64,000 bases of DNA from Hymenobacter roseosalivarius DSM 11622 (GTDB lineage Bacteria > Bacteroidota > Bacteroidia > Cytophagales > Hymenobacteraceae). Numbering within the stretch: position 1 is the stretch's first letter; every line of letters begins with the position of its first letter. The notes under the pieces are model-generated. The model was not told the origin of the DNA and did no database searches. It saw nothing but the letters and a program-made list of their open reading frames with translations. The stretch covers positions 227,542-291,541 of the forward strand of contig NZ_FWWW01000091.1 of NCBI RefSeq assembly GCF_900176135.1, given 5' to 3'. This document shows, piece by piece, positions 26,640 through 35,835 of the stretch. The position numbers and the translations under genes were made by a program.

Positions 26640-26775
26640 CAGGAGGCGGAGCGAGTCGGCGCGGGGGGCCATTTTCGGCCGAAACCAAGGTGATGCGCGC
26701 CGGCGGGTTGAGGCGGCGGGCCGTGAGGACAGCCGTAACGCCGGTGATGCCATTGCAAATAGGGAGGAGGTGCAT
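26640..26775 (-). pseudogene. N-terminal scrap of a FAD-dependent oxidoreductase
   Basis: Reads LLPICNGITGVTAVLTARRL and ARITLVSAE, resembling the first beta-alpha-beta nucleotide-binding motif of a FAD/NAD(P) oxidoreductase (GNGITGVTAA...R). The frame then becomes unlike protein and stops. The remaining gap to 27028 has no recognisable gene but should contain promoters for the GTG-started gene at 27028. Confidence 0.4.
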
Positions 26776-27027
26776 ACGGGGCAGCAGGAGGGTGGAGCCG
26801 GGCCGGACGGCTGACGGACAGGTCCAACAGTCGCGGGCGCGAGGGCACCCTTACACGCCCGCCAAGGTTTTTTGTGCTTTGGGCAGCTACGCCCCCAACC
26901 GATACGTTTTTTTTTCTCGTATGGTGTAAGGTTGGGGCCGGTGTCCCGACCTTCGGTTTCATATTACCCCGGCTGGCCAGGAGTCAGGTAGTCCACCGCT
27001 TCCTTCCGGATCCATTTCCTTTTTTTC

Positions 27028-27723
27028 GTGTCCTCTACTGCCCGCGTTGCCATTTTGCTTTTCACCCGCTCGGCGGGGGAGGAGGGCGCGCGCAAGCAGT
27101 TCCTGAGCCACGGCAGCCGGGCCGACAACGCGGCCGTGGCGGCCCGGCTCATCGACCATGCCACCGCCACCGCCCACCGGGCCGGGGTCGATTTCGTGTG
27201 CGTGGATTCGGCCCGGCAGGCCGGGGCCACGTTTGGCGAGCGGCTGGCCGGGGCCGTGCGGGCCACCTTCGCCCGGGGCTACGAGTACCTGCTCATCATC
27301 GGCAACGACTGCCCGCAGCTCACCGCCGCTACCCTGCGGCGGGCCGTGGCGGCCGTGCAGGCCACCGGCGCGGTGCTGGGGCCCGCCACCGATGGCGGCG
27401 TGTACCTGCTGGGCCTTTCGCGGCCCCTGTTTGAAAGCACGCCCTGGCTGGCGCTGCCCTGGCAAACCCGACACCTAGGGGCGGCCCTGCGCCGGGAGCT
27501 GCGGCGGCTGGGAGCGGCGGTGCACCAGCTGCCCGCTCTGGCCGATATCGACGATGAGGCCGGACTGGCGCGGGCGCTGCGGCAGGCCCTGGCCCGGCCG
27601 TTGCGGCGAGGCCTGCATCGACTGCGCACCGCCGGGCGGTGCGTGGCGCGCCCGGTCTGGCAACGGGCCGGCCAGCGGGGCCGCCTGGCTGGCCGCCCCC
27701 ACCGGGGGCCGCCAACCAGCTGA
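27028..27723 (+). CDS. TIGR04282-type glycosyltransferase (DUF2064)
   Basis: 231 aa from a GTG at 27028. It has the compact nucleotidyltransferase-like fold of DUF2064: RVAILLFTRSAGEEGARKQF, then FGERLAGAVRATFARGYEYLLIIGNDCPQLT (the IGxDxP motif) and GPATDGGVYLLGLSRPLFESTPW, and DIDDEAGL near residue 172. The last 40 residues are Arg/Gly-rich and may be a non-conserved tail. NCBI names the family for arsenosugar biosynthesis because of its company, not a proven reaction. It opens the block that ends with a TIGR04283 glycosyltransferase at 36796-37563; the two families often travel together. Confidence 0.78.
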   Translation: MSSTARVAILLFTRSAGEEGARKQFLSHGSRADNAAVAARLIDHATATAHRAGVDFVCVDSARQAGATFGERLAGAVRATFARGYEYLLIIGNDCPQLTAATLRRAVAAVQATGAVLGPATDGGVYLLGLSRPLFESTPWLALPWQTRHLGAALRRELRRLGAAVHQLPALADIDDEAGLARALRQALARPLRRGLHRLRTAGRCVARPVWQRAGQRGRLAGRPHRGPPTS

Positions 27724-27830
27724 AACTTCCGGGAATTGCCGGTCCAGGGTCGGACGGGGCCTGCCCGTGGGCAGCCGCGTCGGCGCCGGCCGGCCCACTT
27801 GTTTCGTTTCAGCTTGTTTTCAGAGATTTT

Positions 27831-30800
27831 ATGAAGAGATTTTTTTCGCTTTTAGCCCTCGTGGTGAGCTTGCTGCTGCCCGCCCTGCCGGCCTGGGCCC
27901 AGGTCGATTTGGTGGTGTCGGTACTCGACAACGCTACCCGCAAGCCCGTGGTGGGCCTGCCCGTGCAGCTGGATAATGCCGCCATTGGCCTGAGTACCCA
28001 GCAGCCCACCGACGCCCAGGGCAAGGTGCGCTTTCGGGGCCTGAGCACGGCCGGCTCCTACGCCGTGAGCACGACGGTGACCCAACGGTTTCAGGCCGTG
28101 CGCGAGGCGGGCCTCACGCTGCGCGCCAATTCCAGCCCAAGCGTGACGCTGGTGCTGCCGCTGGTGAGCAACCAGACCCTGGAAGGCGTGACCGTACGCG
28201 CCCCCAACAACGCCACCACCATCAATACCCAGAGCGCCGAGGTGGCCTCGCAGCTATCGGCCCGCGAGCTGCGCGAGATTCCGATTGAGGCCCGCGACAT
28301 CACTCGCGCCCTCTACCGCCTGCCCAACGTGACGCTGGCCACCGGCTTCTTCTCCGAAGCGCCCAACGTGAGCATCAACGGGGCCAATGGCTTGTATACC
28401 AACTACCTGATTGACGGCCTCGACAACAACGAGAACTTCCTCGGCGGGCAGCGCTTCGCTATTCCGGTGGGCTTTGCCCAGAACGTGAACGTGCTCACCA
28501 ATAACTTCTCGACGGAGTTCGGCAACTCGGCCAACGGCATCGTGAACGTGACCACCAAGTCCGGCTCCAACGACCTGAAAGCGGAGGTATTCTACCTCAC
28601 CCGGCCTGGCCCCGGCATCGACGGCAAGACGGATTTCGCCCAGCGCGACTTGTCCGGCAATCAGGTGAAAAGCGGCTTCCAGCGCCAGCAGTTCGGCTTC
28701 GGCGTGGGCGGCGCGCTGGTAAAGGACAAGACGTTTTTCTACCTGAACGCCGAGCAAACCTTCGACTTCAAGGACAACGTGTTGACCTCGCCGGAGCTGG
28801 GGGTAAACGCCACCGTGCGCGGCCAGAACCGCTTCACTTACCTCTCGGGCAAGCTCGACCAGCGCTGGACGGAGCGGCTGCGCTCGTCGCTGCGCGCCAA
28901 CGTGGGCATCGTGAACATTGAGCGCCAGGGCGGCGGGCTCGATGGCGGCGTGGCCTTTCCCTCGACGGGCAACCAGCAGGACCGCAACTCCCTAAACATT
29001 GCCACCCAGAACGTGTATGTGGGTCGCAACTTCACCGCCGAAACCGATGTTCAGTATGCGCGCTTCCGCTGGAACTACGCCCGCGCTGCCAACCCCGACA
29101 GCCCCGACGTGACCGTGAACGCCCCCGCCGGCCAGCCCGTGGCCGTGCTGGGCCACCCCGGCTACCTCTTCGACTCGCACCAGAGCACCTGGCAAGCCCA
29201 GCAAAAGTTTACGCTGCTCAAGGGCCGCCACACCTTCAAGGGTGGCTTTGGCATCATCAGCACCGCCCACCTGCTCTTCGGGGGCGGCAACCCCAACGGC
29301 AGCTACAGCGTGCAGTTGACGCAGGGCCAGCTCGATGCCCTGCGTGCCCGTAACCTGGGCGCGGGCCTGAGCATCACCGACATTCCGGCCGGGGTTCGGG
29401 TGAACAATTACAGCGTGGAGCTGCGGCCGGCTTCCTTTGGCACCACCCAGGACCTGTATAACGTGTACGTGGAGGACCTAGTGGCCGTGACCGACCGCCT
29501 GAACGTGACGCTGGGCCTGCGCTACGACTACGACAACCTCTCCAAGGGCGGGGCCGACCACGGCGACCGCAACAACATTGCCCCGCGTGCCAACTTCAAC
29601 CTGCAGCTGAGCGAGCGCAGCGCCCTGCGCGGCGGCTATGGCCTGTTCTACGACAAGATTTTGTACACCGTGTACAGCGATGCGCTCCAGCAGAACACGA
29701 CCTCGGCCGACTACAAAACCCAGTTGCGCGAGCTGGTACGGGTGGGCGCGCTGCCCGCCGGAACCAACGTGGACCGTATCACCTTCGATGGCAACCTGAG
29801 CGGCAACGTGGCCGGCGTGGCCTACCTCAACGGTCCCTCGGCCGCCAGTCTGCAGGGCCAGCGCGCCGGCGTGCCCAGCTTCGAGCGCCGCATCCTGAAC
29901 CCCGATGGCTACCGCAACCCCTACTCGCACCAAAGCACGCTGGGCTACCAGTACCAGGTGAGCAGCAAAACGCTGTTTTACGTGGACGCGATGTACAACC
30001 GCAGCTACGACCTGTTCCGCCTGCGCAACGTGAATGCCGTGTCGGAATACGCGCAGAACGACCCCGACAACGTGGTGGTGCGCACCCCGGAGCAGGCCGA
30101 TGCCACCCGGCCGGTACCCATCCGGGCCGATGGCAGCGCCGTTATCAACGGTCAGCCCGTGACGGGCGTGGCCCGCAACGTGGTGATGACCGAATCGGCG
30201 GGCCGCTCGCGGTACATGGCTGCCAGCTTTAACCTGCAGAAGGATGCCGCCGAAGACAAGCTGGGCTACCGCGTGTCCTACACGCTCTCGAATCTGAAAA
30301 ACGACACGGAGGACGTGAACTTCCGGGCGGCCGACGCCAACAACTACGGGCCCGAGTTTGCCAACTCCATCAACGACCGCACGCACGTTATCAACGCCAT
30401 TGGCAGCTACTACCCGATTCGCAGCCTGCGCTTTACGCTGGCCGCGCTGCTGCAAAGCGGCCAGCCGGTCAACCGCGTGACCGGGGCCTACCTGGTGCCG
30501 GGCACCACCAACGTCTTCACCAATGACCTAAACGGCGACGGCAGCTCCTTCAGCACCGCTTACCTGGGCAACGCCGACCGCTTCCCCGGCGAGAGCCGCA
30601 ACTCCGACCGCCTGCCCTGGGCCCGCACCTTCGACGTGGGGGCGCAGTACACGCTGCCTTTCGGGCAGAAAACCAGCCGCCTGGAACTGACGGCCGACGT
30701 GTTCAACGTGCTGAACACCCAGAACCTGAGCGGCTACGCCAACAATGCCACCCAGAGCAACCAGATTCAGACGGGACCGCCCAGCGCCGGCATCGTGCGC

Positions 30801-30854
30801 CGCAACGCCAGTGCCCCGCGCCAGTTCCAGTTTGGCCTGCGCTACGCACTGTAG
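27831..30854 (+). CDS. TonB-dependent receptor with carboxypeptidase-regulatory domain
   Basis: 1007 aa from ATG 27831, which starts the signal peptide MKRFFSLLALVVSLLLPALPAWA. Residues about 25-110 are a carboxypeptidase D regulatory-like beta-sandwich (DATRKPVVGLPVQLDNAAIGL...). The plug follows (LREIPIEARDITRALYRLPNV, GLYTNYLIDGLDNNENFLGG, GIVNVTTKSGSN), then a 22-strand-type barrel to QFQFGLRYAL. Ligand uptake across the outer membrane is expected. The neighbouring lipoprotein binding protein starts 27 bp downstream, so receptor and ABC importer are probably co-transcribed. The ligand cannot be read from sequence; there is no SusD partner, which argues against ordinary polysaccharide uptake. 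Confidence 0.9.
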   Translation: MKRFFSLLALVVSLLLPALPAWAQVDLVVSVLDNATRKPVVGLPVQLDNAAIGLSTQQPTDAQGKVRFRGLSTAGSYAVSTTVTQRFQAVREAGLTLRANSSPSVTLVLPLVSNQTLEGVTVRAPNNATTINTQSAEVASQLSARELREIPIEARDITRALYRLPNVTLATGFFSEAPNVSINGANGLYTNYLIDGLDNNENFLGGQRFAIPVGFAQNVNVLTNNFSTEFGNSANGIVNVTTKSGSNDLKAEVFYLTRPGPGIDGKTDFAQRDLSGNQVKSGFQRQQFGFGVGGALVKDKTFFYLNAEQTFDFKDNVLTSPELGVNATVRGQNRFTYLSGKLDQRWTERLRSSLRANVGIVNIERQGGGLDGGVAFPSTGNQQDRNSLNIATQNVYVGRNFTAETDVQYARFRWNYARAANPDSPDVTVNAPAGQPVAVLGHPGYLFDSHQSTWQAQQKFTLLKGRHTFKGGFGIISTAHLLFGGGNPNGSYSVQLTQGQLDALRARNLGAGLSITDIPAGVRVNNYSVELRPASFGTTQDLYNVYVEDLVAVTDRLNVTLGLRYDYDNLSKGGADHGDRNNIAPRANFNLQLSERSALRGGYGLFYDKILYTVYSDALQQNTTSADYKTQLRELVRVGALPAGTNVDRITFDGNLSGNVAGVAYLNGPSAASLQGQRAGVPSFERRILNPDGYRNPYSHQSTLGYQYQVSSKTLFYVDAMYNRSYDLFRLRNVNAVSEYAQNDPDNVVVRTPEQADATRPVPIRADGSAVINGQPVTGVARNVVMTESAGRSRYMAASFNLQKDAAEDKLGYRVSYTLSNLKNDTEDVNFRAADANNYGPEFANSINDRTHVINAIGSYYPIRSLRFTLAALLQSGQPVNRVTGAYLVPGTTNVFTNDLNGDGSSFSTAYLGNADRFPGESRNSDRLPWARTFDVGAQYTLPFGQKTSRLELTADVFNVLNTQNLSGYANNATQSNQIQTGPPSAGIVRRNASAPRQFQFGLRYAL

Positions 30855-30881
30855 GGGGCTTTTTCAGATATTTCAATTTAG

Positions 30882-32114
30882 ATGAAGAAGCTAGTTCTTT
30901 CGTTTTTAGGCCTATTAGGTCTGCTCAGCGGCTGCGGTACCGACCAGCCGCGCACCCCGCAGCAGGTCCTGGGGCAATCGTGGGCCCAGGTGGAGCAGGC
31001 CGGGCAGGGCCAGCCGGTGACGATGGTGATGTGGCAGGGCGACCCGCTCATCAACCAGTACATGAACACCTACGTGAAGCCCGAGGTGCAGCGCCGCTAC
31101 GGCATCGACTTGCAGCTGGTGGCCGGGCAGGGCGCGGGGCTGGTGCAGACGCTGGCCGCCGAGCAGCAGGCCGGCCAGCCCAGCGAGGCCGATATGGTCT
31201 GGATAAACGGCGAAACCTTCTACCAGCTGCGGCAGGTAGATGCTTTGCTGGGACCCTTTGTAGAAAAGCTGCCCAATGCCCGGCTGCTGGACTTGCAGAA
31301 TCCGTTCATCAACACCGATTTTCAGCAGCCCATTGCCGGCATGGAGTGCCCCTGGGGCAACGTGCAGTTCAATTTTATCTACGACTCGGCGCGGGTGGCT
31401 CGCCCGCCCCGCTCGTTTGCCGAGCTGCCGGCTTACCTGCAAGCTCATCCTGGCCAGTTCACCATCCCGAACGAGTTTACGGGCATGACCCTGCTCAAAT
31501 CGTGGATGATGGCACTGTCGGGCAACCCGGCGCTGTTCCGGGGCAAGTTTGATGAGGCCGTGTATAAGCAGTGGTCGGACGAGCTGTGGCGGGTAATTAA
31601 CGCCAGCAAGCCCTACTTCTGGAAGCAGGGGCAGACGTTCCCCGAGCAACTGGCCCCACTGCACCAGCTTTTTGCCAATGGCGAGGTGGCCTTCACCTTT
31701 TCCAACAACGACGCGGAGGTAGACAATAAGGTCAATCAGAAGGTGTTTCCGGCCACGGCCCGCGCCTACGTGCCCCTGCCGGGCACCATCCAGAACTCCC
31801 ACTACTTGGGCGTGGTGCGCGGGGCCCGGCACCCGGAAGCAGCCTTGCTGGTCATCAACTTCCTGATTTCGCCCGAGGCCCAGCTTAAAAAGATGGACCC
31901 CAATGTGTGGGGCGACCACACGGTGCTCAACCTGGTGGCCCTGCCTGCCGCCCAGCGGCAGCAGTTCGAGCGGCTCCCGTCGCGGCGCTACGCCCCCCGG
32001 CGCGCCGCCCTTCAGGGCCTAGCCCTGCCCGAGCCCGACCCGGAATATATGACCCGCCTGTTTAAGGATTTTCGCACCTATGTTATCGAAGGTCATGCGG
32101 TTCCGGCTTCCTAA
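30882..32114 (+). CDS. ABC importer substrate-binding lipoprotein, YnjB-like
   Basis: 410 aa. Lipobox LLSGC (Cys18). A two-lobed type II binding protein: VTMVMWQGDPLINQYMNTYV, DMVWINGETFYQLRQVDALLGPFVEKLPN, then AGMECPWGNVQFNFIYDSARVARPPRSFAEL, which resembles YnjB of E. coli, and NSHYLGVVRGARHPEAALLVINFLISPEAQ. In Gram-negatives the protein would sit on the periplasmic face of the inner membrane. YnjBCD transporters have no firmly established substrate. The gene overlaps the first permease gene by about 35 nt, so the stoichiometry is translationally coupled. Confidence 0.82.
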   Translation: MKKLVLSFLGLLGLLSGCGTDQPRTPQQVLGQSWAQVEQAGQGQPVTMVMWQGDPLINQYMNTYVKPEVQRRYGIDLQLVAGQGAGLVQTLAAEQQAGQPSEADMVWINGETFYQLRQVDALLGPFVEKLPNARLLDLQNPFINTDFQQPIAGMECPWGNVQFNFIYDSARVARPPRSFAELPAYLQAHPGQFTIPNEFTGMTLLKSWMMALSGNPALFRGKFDEAVYKQWSDELWRVINASKPYFWKQGQTFPEQLAPLHQLFANGEVAFTFSNNDAEVDNKVNQKVFPATARAYVPLPGTIQNSHYLGVVRGARHPEAALLVINFLISPEAQLKKMDPNVWGDHTVLNLVALPAAQRQQFERLPSRRYAPRRAALQGLALPEPDPEYMTRLFKDFRTYVIEGHAVPAS

Positions 32115-32943
32115 GCTGCTGCTGGGCGGCTACGGCCTGCTGGTGGTGGGCCTGCCGCTGGCAGGACTGGCCTACGCCCTGCTGGGCAGCGTGGGGCTGG
32201 CCGGCCCCCTGGCGGCGGGCTTCACGGGACGCTACTGGCTGGCGCTGGGCCACGATCCGGGCCTGCTTTACGCCGCCCTGTACAGCGCCGGGGTGGCGCT
32301 GGTGGCGGTGGGCCTATCCACCGGCCTGGCGCTGGCCCTGGTGCTGGGTGCGCAGGCCGCGCTGCGGCGGGGGCCGCTGCTGGGCCTGCTTTACGTGCCG
32401 CTGCTGATGCCCGCGCTGGTGCTGGCTTTCTACCTGTTTCAGCTGTTGAGCCGGAGCGGCTGGCTGTCGCGGCTCAGTTACCAGGCGGGGCTTACCAGCC
32501 GCCTGGAGGCCTTCCCGGAGCTGGTGCAGGACGCGGCCGGCGTGGGCATCGTGCTCGCGCACGTGCTGCTCACGTTTCCCTTCCTGGCCTTGCTGTTTCA
32601 GGCTATCTATCAGGAAAGCCGCCTCGACGACTACTACCAGCTCACCCGCACGCTGGGGGCCAGCGCGGGGCAGTTTCGGCGGCGGGTAGCCTTGCCGCTG
32701 CTGCTGCGCCGTGCCGCCCCCACGCTGCTGCTGAGCACGGTGGCCACCCTCGGGGCCTACGACATTCCGCTGCTGCTGGGCCGCCCTTACCCGCAGATGC
32801 TCTCGGTGTACCTCACTACCCGCCTGCAGCGCTTCGATTTGCGCGAGCTGCCGGCCGCCTACCTGGCCGGCTTCGTGGTGGCGGGCGGGCTGCTGGTTTT
32901 GCTGGTGCCAGCTCTTCGCTATACCCGTCGCCATGCGCTCTAA
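32080..32943 (+). CDS. ABC importer permease, YnjC/ThiP N-half-like
   Basis: 287 aa. Six hydrophobic segments. The EAA loop appears as YYQLTRTLGASAGQFRRRVALPLLLRRA (residues about 185-212), contacting the ATPase. YnjC of E. coli is one protein with two such halves; here the halves are separate genes (this one and 32933-33697). The start may be ATG 32080 or the Met at 32095, both inside the 3' end of the binding-protein gene. It overlaps the next permease gene by 11 nt. Confidence 0.82.
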   Translation: MLSKVMRFRLPKLLLGGYGLLVVGLPLAGLAYALLGSVGLAGPLAAGFTGRYWLALGHDPGLLYAALYSAGVALVAVGLSTGLALALVLGAQAALRRGPLLGLLYVPLLMPALVLAFYLFQLLSRSGWLSRLSYQAGLTSRLEAFPELVQDAAGVGIVLAHVLLTFPFLALLFQAIYQESRLDDYYQLTRTLGASAGQFRRRVALPLLLRRAAPTLLLSTVATLGAYDIPLLLGRPYPQMLSVYLTTRLQRFDLRELPAAYLAGFVVAGGLLVLLVPALRYTRRHAL

Positions 32944-33697
32944 ACTCCTCGTGGGCACGCTGGCCGTGCTGTTTGGCCTGCCCTTTCTGCTGCTGGCGCT
33001 GCTGGCGGTGGGGGAGGGCTGGCGCTTTCCGGCCGCGCTGCCCCCGGCCTTCTCGCTGGCGGCTGTGCGCAGCCTTCTGGGGTCGGGCAACGACCTGCTC
33101 GCCGGCCTGGGCCGCAGCCTGCTGCTGGCCGGCACGGTGGCCGTGGTGGCCACGGCCGGGGGCTTCGGGCTGGCGCGGGCCATTGCGCGCTCGGCCTGGG
33201 CGCGGCACTGGGAAGTGGCCAGCTACCTGCCTTACGCCCTGCCGCCGGTGCTGCTGGCCGTGCTCATCCAGCCGTTTATCATCCGGCTGCATTTGTCGGG
33301 TTCGGTGGGCGGGGTGCTGCTGGGGCTGCTGCTGGTAGCCCTGCCCTTTGCCACGCTGCTGCTGCGCAGCTTCTGGACGCAGCAGGCCACCGAGTACGAG
33401 CAGCTGGCCCGCACGTTGGGTTGCACGCCGGGGCAGGCGCTGCGCCAGGTGCTGCTGCCGCTGGCCTGGCCGCTGCTGCGCACGGCCCTGTTCCAGACGT
33501 TTCTGCTGGCTTGGTTTGACTTCGGGCTGACCAACGTGCTGAGCGTAGGCAAGGTGCGCACGCTCACGGTGCAGGTGTTTGCCTACGTGGGCGAGGCCAA
33601 CGCCCCCCTGGCGGCCGTGGCCTCCCTGCTGCTGCTGCTGCCCCCGGCGCTACTGCTGCGCCTCAACCGCGCCGCCCTGCTGCGCAACACCCCGTAA
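32933..33697 (+). CDS. ABC importer permease, second subunit
   Basis: 254 aa, six predicted membrane helices. The EAA loop is EYEQLARTLGCTPGQALRQVLLPLAWPLLRTA (about residues 155-185). The product should pair with the 32080-32943 permease. It overlaps that gene and lies 20 bp upstream of the first amidotransferase-like gene, so the two extra genes (33718-34984) interrupt the importer operon between permeases and ATPase. Confidence 0.85.
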   Translation: MRSKLLVGTLAVLFGLPFLLLALLAVGEGWRFPAALPPAFSLAAVRSLLGSGNDLLAGLGRSLLLAGTVAVVATAGGFGLARAIARSAWARHWEVASYLPYALPPVLLAVLIQPFIIRLHLSGSVGGVLLGLLLVALPFATLLLRSFWTQQATEYEQLARTLGCTPGQALRQVLLPLAWPLLRTALFQTFLLAWFDFGLTNVLSVGKVRTLTVQVFAYVGEANAPLAAVASLLLLLPPALLLRLNRAALLRNTP

Positions 33698-33717
33698 TTC
33701 AATTACTCCCCATTGCC

Positions 33718-34338
33718 ATGCTCCACGCCCTGCTTATCTCCAACGGCCTTCAGGGGCTCGAAAAGTATTACGTCTCGAATGAGCAGGTGCAGTACACCAC
33801 CTGTCTTATTACCAAGGACTTCGACCCCGACCTGTTGCCCTACGACCTGCTGGTGGTGCCCAACGGCTCCGACCACGTCGCCATGCTCAAAATTAAAGAC
33901 AAAGTCCGGGCGTTTCTCGATGCGGGCCGGGCGCTGGTATGCTGCGATGGTTTTTTTACGGCCTGGGTGCCCGGCAACCAGTGGGTGATGGACAACTCCC
34001 GCCGCACCCAAGATGTGCGCTACGCCCCCGGCACCGACCGCCACCACCTGCTCGATAACCTTGACCTCGACCAACTGAACTTCTCGCACGGCATGAGCGG
34101 CTGGTGGGCCTGCGGCTACATCGAAGCCGCGCCCGGGGCCGACGTGCTGCTGGCCGACACCTGGCAGCGCCCCATCGTGGTGCTCGACGAGGTGAGCACC
34201 GGCGGCCGGATGCTGCTCACCGCCAGCGGCCCGCTGGCCGACGTCACCTACGCCGGCCAGTCCGACAGTGCCTTGGTGGCCTTGTACCGTAATTTTATTC
34301 ACCTGCTTTCCACTTCATCCGTTCCCGCTCATGGCTAA
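33718..34338 (+). CDS. Class I glutamine amidotransferase-fold-like protein (paralog 1)
   Basis: 206 aa, cytoplasmic by sequence. The N-terminal MLHALLISNGLQGLEKYY, then LPYDLLVVPNGSDHVAMLKIKDKVRAFLDAGRALVCCDGFFTAWVPGNQWV, suggests the beta-alpha fold of ThuA/GATase1-like proteins: an early NG turn, a PxGS-like elbow, a helix leading to AGR.L.C, and an AW...W pair. No clear nucleophile Cys in a GxCxG setting is visible; C-C-D at about residues 80-82 is the closest. It shares its layout with the next gene. The fold call is an inference; a binding or enzymatic role for the imported compound is possible. Confidence 0.5.
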   Translation: MLHALLISNGLQGLEKYYVSNEQVQYTTCLITKDFDPDLLPYDLLVVPNGSDHVAMLKIKDKVRAFLDAGRALVCCDGFFTAWVPGNQWVMDNSRRTQDVRYAPGTDRHHLLDNLDLDQLNFSHGMSGWWACGYIEAAPGADVLLADTWQRPIVVLDEVSTGGRMLLTASGPLADVTYAGQSDSALVALYRNFIHLLSTSSVPAHG

Positions 34339-34984
34339 GATTGGACTGATTTTCAACGGCGTATGGTCGCACTACGCCCTGGCCACCGCGCCGAAATACC
34401 GCGACCTCTACCGCCTGCTCTACGTGCACGACCTCGACGGCGAAGCCGTGCGCGACCTCGACGCGCTGGCCATTCCCTTTCAGTCGAACCAGGCGGTGCT
34501 GACGGAAAAGCAGGCTGTCATCTACGATTTTCTGGCGGCGGGCAAAAAGGTGTTTCTGGAAGGCGACTCGTCCACGGCCTGGCTCGATGCGCAGTGGGAA
34601 GACCGGCCGGTGAACAACTACTGGTGGGTGACGGACCCGACCAACCCGCCCGTGTCGGATACCAACTACGAGCACCCCGTGTACCAGGACCTCACCCCGC
34701 GCCAGGCCTGCTGGCACACCCACGGCGTGTACACCCGGGTGCCGGCCTCGGCCGAAATCATCCAGACCAACGCCGAAGGCGAGGTTATTACCTGGCAAAC
34801 CCAGCAGTACGGCGGCACCCTGCTGGCCACCACGCTCGACCCGATTGTGGAGCACGGCGTGCAGCAAATCACCCACCTGGATAACTACGTCGACCACCTT
34901 ACTGAGTGGCTCTGCGGGGTGCGCCCCGCACCCGAACGCCTGACGATTGACGCGGCGGTCTACGGAGCCGGGGTCCGCCTATGA
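34331..34984 (+). CDS. Class I glutamine amidotransferase-fold-like protein (paralog 2)
   Basis: 217 aa from ATG 34331, overlapping the preceding gene by 8 nt. It aligns by eye with that gene: IGLIFNGVWSHY with LLISNGLQGLEKYY; LDALAIPFQSNQAVLTEKQAVIYDFLAAGKKVFLEGDSSTAWLDAQW with the matching D-L-L...FLDAGRALVCCDGFFTAWVPGNQW; and a C-terminal GGTLLATTLDPIVEHG with GGRMLLTASGPLADVT. Cys is absent at the position of the CCD in paralog 1 (LEGDS here), so if one is catalytic the other may be regulatory. Conserved Trp, His and Asp residues (NNYWWVTDP, ACWHTHGVYTRV) could form a binding pocket. I do not know a named family. Confidence 0.5.
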   Translation: MAKIGLIFNGVWSHYALATAPKYRDLYRLLYVHDLDGEAVRDLDALAIPFQSNQAVLTEKQAVIYDFLAAGKKVFLEGDSSTAWLDAQWEDRPVNNYWWVTDPTNPPVSDTNYEHPVYQDLTPRQACWHTHGVYTRVPASAEIIQTNAEGEVITWQTQQYGGTLLATTLDPIVEHGVQQITHLDNYVDHLTEWLCGVRPAPERLTIDAAVYGAGVRL

Positions 34985-35085
34985 GCACGCTCCCGCTCCT
35001 GGCTGTTGGTTGCTTTCCGTTCTGTTTCGTTTGTGGGGGGTAAAACCTGGAACAAGCCCCTTCCCACCCTGCTCCTGCTTCGCTT

Positions 35086-35835
35086 ATGCTGCTAACTGTT
35101 GCTTATCTTTCTAAACGCTTCGGCGACCAGCCGGTGCTGCGCGACATCACCTGCGGGCTGGCGGCCGGGCAGGTGCTGGCCGTGCTGGGCCGCTCGGGCG
35201 GGGGCAAAACTACCCTGCTGAAAATCCTGGCCGGTCTCGAAACACCCGATACCGGCACGGTGCTGCTCGACGGGCAGGACCTGCTGCCGGTGCCGCCCAA
35301 CGAGCGCCAGATGGTGTACCTCTACCAGGAGCCGCTGCTCTTTCCCCACCTCACGGTATTCGAGAACGTGGCCTTCGGACTGCGCATCCGCCAGGTGGGG
35401 AAGAACGAAATAGTACAGCGCGTCAGCAAAATGCTGGAGGAGCTCGACCTTGGGGCTCACGCCCAAAAAGCCCCCCACCAGCTCTCGGGCGGGCAGCGGC
35501 AGCGGGTATCCTTCGGGCGGGCCCTCATCATCCGGCCCCGCCTGCTGCTGCTCGACGAGCCCTTCGGCAACCTCGACGCCCAGACCCGCGCCGACATGCA
35601 ACAGCTGTTTTTGCGCGTGACCCGACAGCACCAGATTACCTCCCTGTTCGTTACCCACGACAGCCGCGAGGCCCTCACCGTGGGCACCCATTTTGCCTAC
35701 CTAGACCGGGGCCTGCTCACGAGCTTTCCCAGCGTGCGGGAGTTCATTCAGGACCCGCGCACCAGCATTGCCGCCGAGCTCACCTTCTGGGAATCCATTC
35801 AGCGTACTGCTTTTCAGCCCGATTATGAAACCTGA
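35086..35835 (+). CDS. ABC importer ATP-binding protein (YnjD-like)
   Basis: 249 aa. Walker A GRSGGGKTT at 35-43, Q-loop YLYQEPLLFPHLTVFENVAFGL, signature LSGGQRQRVSFGRAL, Walker B LLLLDEPFGNLDA, H-loop VTHDSREAL. It would power the two permeases encoded just upstream. A 101-bp gap separates it from paralog 2. The product lacks the long C-terminal TOBE domain of sugar-type ATPases, like YnjD and ThiQ. Its 3' end overlaps the radical SAM gene by 11 nt, tying that enzyme to the importer. Confidence 0.9.
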   Translation: MLLTVAYLSKRFGDQPVLRDITCGLAAGQVLAVLGRSGGGKTTLLKILAGLETPDTGTVLLDGQDLLPVPPNERQMVYLYQEPLLFPHLTVFENVAFGLRIRQVGKNEIVQRVSKMLEELDLGAHAQKAPHQLSGGQRQRVSFGRALIIRPRLLLLDEPFGNLDAQTRADMQQLFLRVTRQHQITSLFVTHDSREALTVGTHFAYLDRGLLTSFPSVREFIQDPRTSIAAELTFWESIQRTAFQPDYET

